From the NCBI GenBank assembly GCA_036346225.1, contig JARFIW010001320.1, positions 62,001-126,000 of the forward strand: a stretch of 64,000 nucleotides of DNA. Direction: 5' to 3'. Position 1 is the stretch's first letter; the number at the start of each line of letters is the position of its first letter. This stretch comes from Platerodrilus igneus. Lineage: Eukaryota > Arthropoda > Insecta > Coleoptera > Lycidae. Below are positions 56,701-64,000 of the stretch, piece after piece. The notes under the pieces are model-generated. The model made no database searches. It saw only the letters and a list, made by a program, of their open reading frames with translations, and was not told where the DNA came from. The position numbers and the translations under genes are program-made.

Positions 56701-56843
56701 ATAAAACCACTTATATAAATGATCTTTATTTACGTTTCGATCCATGACCTAGGATCGTTGTTAAAAATACAAGTGGTTTAATTCCCAAGAAAGATTAAAA
56801 AAATAAGTTAACAAACTACAACAAACATAAAGGGAGTATTTAT
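56682..56843. mobile_element. Hairpin insertion in the LINE
   Basis: TTTAATCTTTCTTGGGAAT at the left pairs with its reverse complement at 56780-56803, and ACCACTT with AAGTGGT. The loop has a second hairpin, CGATCC...GGATCG. TATAGGAGAAT before and TATAGAAGAAT after look like a target duplication. It may be a miniature foldback element; a fragment of a Penelope-like terminal structure is an alternative. Confidence 0.65.
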
Positions 56844-56849
56844 AGAAGA

Positions 56850-57155
56850 ATGTTAAAGATTAGTTTGACAGCTACCGTAACAAATGAGGAAGTTTATAGA
56901 AGGACATGTGAGGAAGTCTTTATGTGGAAACAATTAAAGGTCAGGAGAGAAAGAATGATAGGGCAGCAGTTAAGACATGAGGGACTATTTAGTAAGGTCT
57001 TAGATTATAGACTAACAAATAAAAATATAGTAGGAAGACCTAGACAGAGCTATATTAGTCAAATAATTAGAGATTTAGGTTGTGAAGGGTATGTAGACCT
57101 TTTTAGACTAGCTCAGAATAGAAAAGAATTTAGAGTTGCGGCAAACGGACCTTAA
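56850..57155 (+). pseudogene. LINE ORF2 C-terminus
   Basis: 101-codon open frame with MLKISLTATVTNEEVYRRTC (normally KISWT..VTNEEV), then RRERMIGQQLRHEGLFSKVL (GHVLRH altered to GQQLRH) and GRPRQSYISQIIRDLGCEGY. It ends with LAQNRKEFRVAANGP. The frame ends at a natural-looking stop at 57153-57155, so this C-terminus is nearly intact. Confidence 0.88.
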
Positions 57156-57160
57156 GTAAG

Positions 57161-57454
57161 TTCGAAAACAAAACAAAAAATACATAAATAAAAAATCAGT
57201 TAACTACTTAAATGTCACCATGACATAGCTCACATTTAGTTAGCGGTCTGGCATGTTGGTAGCGATTCGTTGCTTAAGCCTTACCATAACATAATTTAAC
57301 ACTTCCTTTTTTGGAGGGAATAACCAGGTAATATTTCATTACCTTATAAATAGGAATTATGTAAATATGTTGGAGTTCTTTAACAACCATCAGGTTGCTC
57401 ATATCTAAGTATTGCCACATAGATAAGAAAAAGAGAAGACTATAGGAACTCCTA
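57161..57454. other. Spacer between two LINE 3' ends
   Basis: AT-rich with no recognised element; separates the ORF2 end from the second 3'-end copy. Confidence 0.45.
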
Positions 57455-57600
57455 GACCAAGCTATTTAGGTTGTGAAGGGTATGTAGAACGTTTTAGATT
57501 AGCACAGAATAGAAAAGAAGTTAGAGCTGCGGCAAACCGACCTTAAGTAAGGTCGTAAACAAAATGATGATGACTAATAATCAATAATAATTAAACTTTC
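57455..57600 (+). pseudogene. Second LINE 3' end
   Basis: Repeats the last 25 or so codons (LGCEGYVERF, AQNRKEVRAAANRP) and the 3' UTR ending in an ATGATGATGACTAATAATCA tail. It is a 5'-truncated copy or tandem piece of the same LINE. Confidence 0.7.
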
Positions 57601-59090
57601 ATTGTATTTTTTTTTGTAAATTGGTTCCCCAAAATTGGTTCATAGCAATTTTAGGTAACTTTATTCACCGGCTGGTAAATAGAGGGCGCAACGAAAAATG
57701 TGCCCTGGGAGCTTTTATATAAAATTCGGCACTGGCTCACAAAACCCATCAGTAGGCACCAGGATCGATTTATATTCAGATTAGACTTAAAACCTACCTA
57801 AATTAAGTGAATATAATAATCATGTCTTGCATAGAAATATTGTTTTAATTTACAGTTAAAAAACGATTTTTTAGTTTAGTTTTTTTGTATTTTTTGCTAT
57901 TAAAGAATGAATTTTAAACTTGTGTAGGTTTCAGTATGTTTTTTTTTAATTTTGTTTATATAGCTCCACTGAAACTTAAAATCGTGGTGAACTTGCTAGA
58001 CTTATTGAAATACACGTTGTGGGCAAAGCCAACCTTTTTCGGTGACTTCGCCCACCCATATTTTATATTATATTTCGAAAATACTGGTAATTTTTTAAAA
58101 TTTATACAAGAAGTAGCGTCTTTGTGCCCTAACACAATTCACACATCTATAAAGTTCCACGAAAAAAAAATTCTTGAATATAAAAATTGAGTTTTACTTA
58201 ATTAAAAAATTGAGTAAATTCACCCCATTTAACGGAATCTTTGATCGTGCTTTTTTTTAAATATGTGGTTTTAGATTTTATTTTTTCAGGATATGTTCGT
58301 AAGGTAAAACCGATAACCATGTTTTTGTAATCACTGCTTTCGCAAAGAAAAAGAAATGTATTCCCAAATTTAAAAAGAAAATTATCAAAACATCCCTATG
58401 TTAGCGTAACACTATTTGGGAGCATGCAGTTTTAACGGCCTCTGAGTACTCTGTTGATGTTTGATGAAGGGATGGTAATTGTAAAAATCAAAATATTCGT
58501 AACATAATTGTAACAATGCATGAAATTCATATAATTTAACCTTAAAATGACAAAATACAAATACAGAATCAATTTGAATTTGTTTCAATTTTGTGAACGA
58601 GTTTATGTTTATACAGTGGATGGAGGTTCTATTTGTTTAACAATTTACACAAACCAGTCTATCTAGTCTACTATAATTTTCAATACAAGTTACGCTATAT
58701 TATAACAATAGTTACGTCATGCATGGTTGTAATAGTTCCTAGCAAAAAATCGAGAAACTATTACTAGCGAATGTTTTTGTTCGTTATATGAAACTAGGTT
58801 CGTACAAATAATTATGCTTGAGCCTAAAAACAAGTAGTGAAAACGAAAGCGACTTTTTAAACGATCATCAGAAGACCTCTTCCTGAACGAATATAATTAC
58901 TAAGTTTTTGTTTACACGCAGTTTCAGATCTACATACGTAAAGCACAGCCTTTTATCTAATCCGTCGTGAGAACTTTGATTAAGCTGTGGAGTATCATTG
59001 ATCGCATGATCAATCTTGCCTCATCTCATTATTGTTGACGCACTTTATATTAAGAAGAAATAAACAGGGAGATATATAATTTTACCTCAA
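57601..59090. other. AT-rich stretch with a pogo-type hairpin
   Basis: Mostly non-coding. At 58019-58055 two motifs like the pogo ends meet head to head: GTGGGCAAAG and CTTCGCCCAC with a short loop. A plus-strand 84-codon frame at 57936-58190 runs across it and is probably not a gene. Confidence 0.45.
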
Positions 59091-59113
59091 TTCTCGTTTG
59101 TTCTTTGCAAAAA

Positions 59114-61760
59114 TGCCCCGTGTACACACAAGACTTCTGAGGAGCAGACAATACATTAATTATACCCCTGAAAAGTTAGAGGACGCATTGCACGCAGTGG
59201 TGGAAGTTGTGTGTCCAATTTAAGAAGCTTCAAGACGGTTTGGCATCCCTTTTGGAGCGCTTTACAATAAATATAAAGAAAAACACATAAGCTGACCAGG
59301 TCGTTGAATATGGAAGACGAAGAATTATCAATCCTAAAATCCTACTGCAGCCTCACCTTAAGTCTCATGGATATAAAAATGATGGCAAAATATTATTTGA
59401 ACGGGAAGGGCGAAACTGTCAAGATATTCAAGAACGATATTTCTGGTTTTGAATGGGCCTAGTTTCTGAACAGACACAAAGGCTTTCGGACAAAGATTAG
59501 CCACAAACATAAACAGAGCTAGGGCGGCGTTGTCTAAAGAAACCCTGAATGCGTTCTGCACTAATTTAGATGTCGTTATCAAAGATCTTCCAAGCTCACA
59601 CATATTTGATTATGACGAGTCGAACCTATCCGGCGACCTAGGAAAGATACGAGGTGTTTACTTACGTGGAGTGAGATATCCTGAGGAAGTATGAACCACT
59701 TTAAAAAACGCACAACAGTGATGATCTGCAGGTCTGCCGATTTAATTTTATTGCCTACATATGTGATTTTCGAGATGCTACATCTATATTGAACCGTACC
59801 ACTTTGCAGCACGTTACTGTGCAGTGCGGGTAATTGGTAGATGTGGAATTTCACACAGCAGAGAAAATTAAAACAAACCGAATTGCGTTGTTATTATGAC
59901 GCATTTAATAGAACCGTTTATTAAAAAATACATATACCACCAAGATGGTATAAACCTAACACTTAAGGCTACAACTTTGCTTTGCGACAGTGATGGAATA
60001 TCAAATATAGGTACTACAAATACCAGCAACAACAAGTCTCGCTTTTGCACAAAAATAATAATGGATAATTAGTTCCGCGCCCCCTGTAATTAACGCGTTT
60101 CGTACCTGGCACGTGTAAACGAGTTGAGCGCCCGCATATTACTCCTCCTTTTTTACTACCTGTCGACCGAAAAATCGCAGAACCCTCCATGGCCGCCCGG
60201 ATTACCCTTCCACTGGCGAGCCTAACACTTTTAAAAATAAGTTACAATATACAGATACATATTTGGTACAGTCCGCCAAACCAATTATTGAGTAATCAGA
60301 AAGAGTAGTCCTGTTATAATATGACTCCTGGAAAGAGAATAGTTCATAAGGACTATCGTGCTGCGGCAAGTCATGTTGTAGCCGAGGCACCAAGTTCGTA
60401 CAATCAGCAGATGGCTAGATGAAGCAACATTCCGCGATTGGTTCCTAAGCTGCTTGTTTTATTATGCCAAACGTTTAGCTGGCCCAAGGCTCTTACAGGC
60501 GATAACCTCTTCTCTCGTATGCACGTCGACGTTTTGAATGTTCGTGTAGAAAATAATATAAACTTCATCTGTTTGGTTCCAACTCTACCCATCTCTACCA
60601 ACCACTTAACGTCGGTATTTTTAGGTCAATGAAGGCTTGGGGTGCTACACTTTCAGAATAGAAGTTGCAGAACAAATACGTATTCGCCAAGCTCTTGAAG
60701 AAGACTCTGAACTGCATGCTCGCTAAGTCTCATAAAATCAGCAATCAAACGAAGCTCGTCATTTAGTGCTTCCGGTATTCGCCTGTTGGATGCCGAACAA
60801 GTTTTAAAAAGATAGCCACGAGAATTCGATAGGCAAGATCTTAGAGCTGAGGTGGAAAGTGAACTTAGTACTATGTTGAAGGAGCACAGATTTGGCGATC
60901 CACTCGGCGACAAAAAACTTGCTGTTGCATCCGGTTGTAGTATATCTACTGCAACAGCGAAAGCTAAGAAAGACAACACAAAAGCTAGATGTATCTCAAC
61001 CAGCGCAGTCATTGATAAAGTGGTGGATAACGAAATAGAAAAGACGACATCAACTAATTAGAGCTCCAACAGCTCCAACAATAGTTGCATAGGAACAATT
61101 TGCATTCAGAAATCTAATGAAGCCTGTGAAGTTGGTTAGTGTGTTTTAGCAAAATTTTCTCTGCAGTGGGGAAAGAAAATATTAGCATATTTGTGTAAGA
61201 TAACATAAACTCATCCAGAGATTGTTATCACAAGCATAAAATCCATTGGGAGACAACACAATTCAAACTTGTGGCCGATGATGTTTCAGTGATCAGAAGT
61301 GAAGATATCATTGAAGTTCAAGACACTCTCACAGAGAAATTGGCCCAAGATCTGAACATGTATTACAAATTTGTCACTAGTTTTCCAGATGTTGAAGTTC
61401 AGAATAAGAATGTTCCATTTTTTTATATTTATCGAGTCAATTTTTCCTTTGATTCTTTTACAAATGACTAAATACCGAAGATACATAATTCCTATTATTA
61501 CAGACCGTATTATTAATTGTGCTTTAGTTGTATTCTGATTTAACTGTTCTTCGAATACACATTAAAGTGATTTTTTATCCGATCGATGTTCTCTGGGTTA
61601 TACATTGGCTTTGTAGAACCTTAATTATGAAACTTAAAATGGGGAAACAATCCAGTCACTATTTAAATGAGGTTATTTTCATATTCTGTAAAAACAAAAT
61701 GATGATCAAACTATCCCCAAAATCAGTATACAGAAAAATGGGGTGATTTTGCCCATAGGG
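59114..61760 (+). mobile_element. Pogo-like DDE transposon A, copy 2
   Basis: More complete than copy 1. ATG 59114 begins MPRVHTRLLRSRQYINYTPE, then a helix-turn-helix region with ASRRFGIPFGALYNKYKEKH. Next comes the linker block LATNINRARAALSKETLNAF. The first Asp is in SHIFDYDESNLSGD (59614-59616). The 450-bp interrupting block recurs (about 59860-60330). The second Asp is in KALTGDNL (60501-60503) followed by ENNINFICLVPT, where the third Asp region is frame-shifted. The C-terminal tail has RTEDIIEV-like sequence in ORF 61271-61471. Terminal motif GGGGTGA near 61740-61775. Stops in several places. Confidence 0.83.
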
Positions 61761-62897
61761 GTGACTACCCAAAATACGTGAAGAAACTTTAGCACAATAG
61801 TATCAACCTCATTTTAAATTCAGCACGAGTTTTACCAGCCGCAAAATATGAGCAGGCATTCAGAGCACGCCGCCTGGCAGGTCCATCTTCCGACCAGTAC
61901 TAATAAGCAAGACATGGGATGTTGTTTCTGAAGGTTGTATGTACACGTATTTTCGCTAGTAAGAAACTTTATCTTATTACTAATAAGGCAGGCTTATTTA
62001 AGATACGTTTAAATATTCCTACTTTATATAAATTGACTAAACATTGTTGGGTTTAGCAAAAGTGAAAAATGTTTGTTTTTACTTTAAAATCGTGCGAGCA
62101 CATTCAACCTGAAGGTGACGAGTTAGTTTGGTGTTAATTTGCCTATGCTATGGTTACTTTTCCCAGGGTAAGGTTACTTTGCCCACTTTTTTAAATAGAA
62201 AAGTCCGAAATTAGGTAAAACCAGTCTTAGGATCATGTCTCGAAGTTATAAAAAGAAATTAGGCGCAACTTTAAGTTCTGTAGTTTCATCTGTTACCAGT
62301 GATACTTTCTCTATTAGACACGCTGCCGTCAAATACAACATCCCAAGGAAAACAATAGGAAACAACTCCCAAAAGTATTGCAAGCGACGTGGCGGTTAGT
62401 TAGTTTTTTCCAAAGATGAGGAAGATACGATTTTGAAGCACATATTAACATTTACTGACTGGGGAATGCCATTAGATTCTCTTGCGATAAGGTTAACTGT
62501 GCAGTAATTCCTATCGGCTCTTGGGCGTACTGTTGAAAAATTCAAAAACAACTTAAATTGTGAAAAATGGTATAACTCCCACATTTCTGGCCACAAACAA
62601 CAACTTACAGTTAGAAGATCTCAAAACGTGAAACGAACTCAAGCCGCTGTGGGCGTTGAATAAATTATGACTTATTCCGATCACTTGCAAAAATCATTAG
62701 AGTGAGTTCCGCCCAAGAACATGCTAAACTTTGATGAGCCTAATTTTTCCGACGGCCCTGGAACTATATAGATGGTGTTCTGGAGATGAGTGAAGTATCC
62801 GGAGAGAAAAATAGATTCTTCAAAGGGCTGTAGTTCTGTAATGTTTAGCGTTGTGGCGGATGGAACTATTTTACCATATTACATGGTATAAAAAACC

Positions 62898-63163
62898 GGG
62901 CGGCTCCGTGGCGTAGTGGTATGTGTGTGACTACTACCCCCAAGGTGCCGGGTTCGAATCCCGACACGGTCCGCTTGAAAAATGTTAAGCGAGCATTTTT
63001 CACAAAAATACGCCCTCCTTCGAATGAGAGGTAAAATGGAGGTCCCGTGTGTGAGTGTTGTCACGCAAGGGTTCGACAAAATTCCAAATTTTCCAGGTAA
63101 AAAAAAACTCGCTTCCTGGCCAATGTAGTACTTTCGGGTGGAGCATTGGAAAATCATATGTAA
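62898..63163 (+). mobile_element. tRNA-derived SINE, copy F
   Basis: Plus strand, 266 bp, least diverged copy. A box GGCGTAGTGGTA, B box GGGTTCGAATCCC. Lacks about 20 bp in the middle of the body. Flanked by GGTATAAAAAACC (62885-62897) and GGTATAGAAGACC (63164-63176). Absent from copy 1 of transposon B. Confidence 0.94.
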
Positions 63164-63176
63164 GGTATAGAAGACC

Positions 63177-63496
63177 AGCGACTCCGTGGCGTACTTGATA
63201 TGCGTGTGACTATTATGTCCAAGATCCCGGATTCGAATCCCGGCACAGTCCGCTTGAAAAATAATAGGCGACCATTTTTTTACAAAAATACGCTCTCGTT
63301 CCGATGAAAACTAAAATGGAGGTCCCGCGTGTATGCGTGTGTGTGTGTGTGTGAGTTTGTTGTCACGCATATTAAAGATCTTTACCTTGCTTGGAACGGC
63401 AAGGGTTCGACAAAATTCAAAATTTCCAGGTAAAAAAATCTCGTTTGTTGGATAACATAGTACCTTGGGATGGAGCATTGAAAAATCAAGTGTAGC
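63177..63496 (+). mobile_element. tRNA-derived SINE, copy G
   Basis: Plus strand, 320 bp, directly after F. It shares the same target word on its right (GGTATATAAGACC, 63497-63509). It has a TG microsatellite in the body and the same tail changes as copy E, so E and G are the same ancestral insertion. Confidence 0.94.
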
Positions 63497-64000
63497 GGTA
63501 TATAAGACCGAACATTTATGGAGAACTTGAATAGAAAGCAACTTTCGAAATACGAGGCATAGAAGAACAAATACAGGTTGGCTTCATGGACCTAACTTTG
63601 AAAAGTGTTTTCTGCAGACAGTCATCCCGTGGGCACATAAGCTTCAAAGTACTAAATGTATACTTAGGGATAACCTAAGCTCAGATCAAGTCTGAAAGTG
63701 ATAGAAGAGTGAAGAAAACGAAATATAAATTTTATATTTTTACTAGCTAATGCTACTCATCTGGCCAATCGCTAGATGTAGCATTTTTTGCTCCGGCCAA
63801 AACGTGTTGGCGTGAGACTTTGAGCCAATGCAAGTAGCGCATCAGTGGAAAAATCTGTGTGGCCAAGACTGCTTGGAAAACTTTTACATGAAGTATTTAC
63901 AAAAAGACCCGATAGCGTAAAAACTGGATTCAAAGCATGTCGGATTATGCTTCTAAACCATAAAGAAGTATTGAAGAAGCTACCTTCATTAACTCTAGAA

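Larger units (their letters stand above)
51115..57160 (+). mobile_element. LINE with three insertions
   Basis: Plus-strand non-LTR retrotransposon of the endonuclease-RT type often labelled craniofacial-development-protein-like in arthropod annotations. In order: APE endonuclease (51115-51690), linker (53480-54160), RT (55930-56700) and C-terminus (56850-57155). The gaps are insertions at 51686-53443, about 54165-55920 and 56682-56843. Total LINE sequence is about 2.3 kb, so some internal RT sequence is also deleted. Clade assignment (L2/CR1-like against RTE-like) needs a tree. Confidence 0.85.
62130..64000 (+). mobile_element. Pogo-like DDE transposon B, copy 2, cut by window end
   Basis: Starts with subterminal GGTTACTTTKCCCA-type repeats (62130-62190). 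ATG 62235 begins MSRSYKKKLG. Blocks: RHAAVKYNIPRKTIG-like helix-turn-helix, WGMPLDSLAIRL-like sequence, VPPKNMLNFDEPNFSDGPGT (first Asp near 62735), VKYPERKIDSSKGCSSVMFS and VADGTILPYYMV. SINEs F and G follow. It resumes at 63510 with YKTEHLW, GWLHGPNFEKCFLQTVIPWA, LRDNLSS (second Asp), and the C-terminus to the window edge. Frames are broken. Confidence 0.83.

Noticed and set aside
12628..63240. tRNA-like cloverleaf sequences with B boxes (for example near 49445 and 62950)
   Set aside because: They are heads of SINE copies with the same body, tail and target duplications, so they are not tRNA genes.
1..64000. CRISPR arrays, operons or other prokaryotic features
   Set aside because: Tandem repeats here have no spacer structure, and the element mix is plainly eukaryotic.

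Overview
The window looks like a piece of an AT-rich arthropod nuclear genome, most likely an insect, that consists almost entirely of decayed and nested mobile elements. This reading rests on the element mix: R1-clade and RTE-like LINEs, Mag/412-like gypsy retrotransposons, a DD34D mariner, pogo-type DDE transposons, a tRNA-derived SINE, CA-rich microsatellites and no compact gene arrangement. I recognise no intact host gene. Almost every protein-like segment is a remnant with stops or frameshifts. The species cannot be fixed from the sequence alone.

Layout. 1-2.6 kb: RTE-like LINE ending in a GATT tail. 2.6-5.45 kb: non-coding. 5.46-12.5 kb: a foldback-type element whose inverted arms are arrays of a 172-bp repeat, followed by SINE A. 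13.6-14.8 kb and 21.8-23.8 kb: two copies of an element full of CTTCGG motifs. 15.2-18.1 kb: a 145-bp tandem repeat, a minus-strand gypsy integrase fused in frame to an OARD1-like macro domain, and a palindrome of two inverted LTRs. 18.1-24.1 kb: R1-type LINE copy A. 24.1-29.3 kb: a second copy of the gypsy/R1/tail segment, carrying a mariner and SINE B.

31-33.8 kb: a second gypsy (gag, then the end of pol) interrupted by a CA-rich LINE 3' UTR. 34.6-37.7 kb: LINE fragments holding SINE C and a 1.4-kb foldback element. 38.25-39.18 kb: a third long palindrome. 41-43.7 kb: two gypsy gag regions facing each other, with SINE D. 44.7-45.3 kb: LINE ORF1 remnant. 45.8-50.6 kb and 59.1-64 kb: two copies of a tandem pair of pogo-like transposons (A then B) with SINEs E, F and G. 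51.1-57.6 kb: a second LINE broken by three insertions, one of which carries two unidentified ORFs.

The nesting lets events be ordered. The shared SINE in transposon B predates the 4.8-kb duplication, while SINE F came later. The mariner, SINE B and the CTTCGG copy 2 hit the gypsy/R1 segment after or around its duplication. The most unusual items are the macro domain at the C-terminus of a gypsy polyprotein, the satellite-armed foldback element, the LTR-LTR palindrome flanked by one 4-bp duplication, and the TGTAATCAC-bounded element. All names are family-level recognitions from reading; no database search was run.
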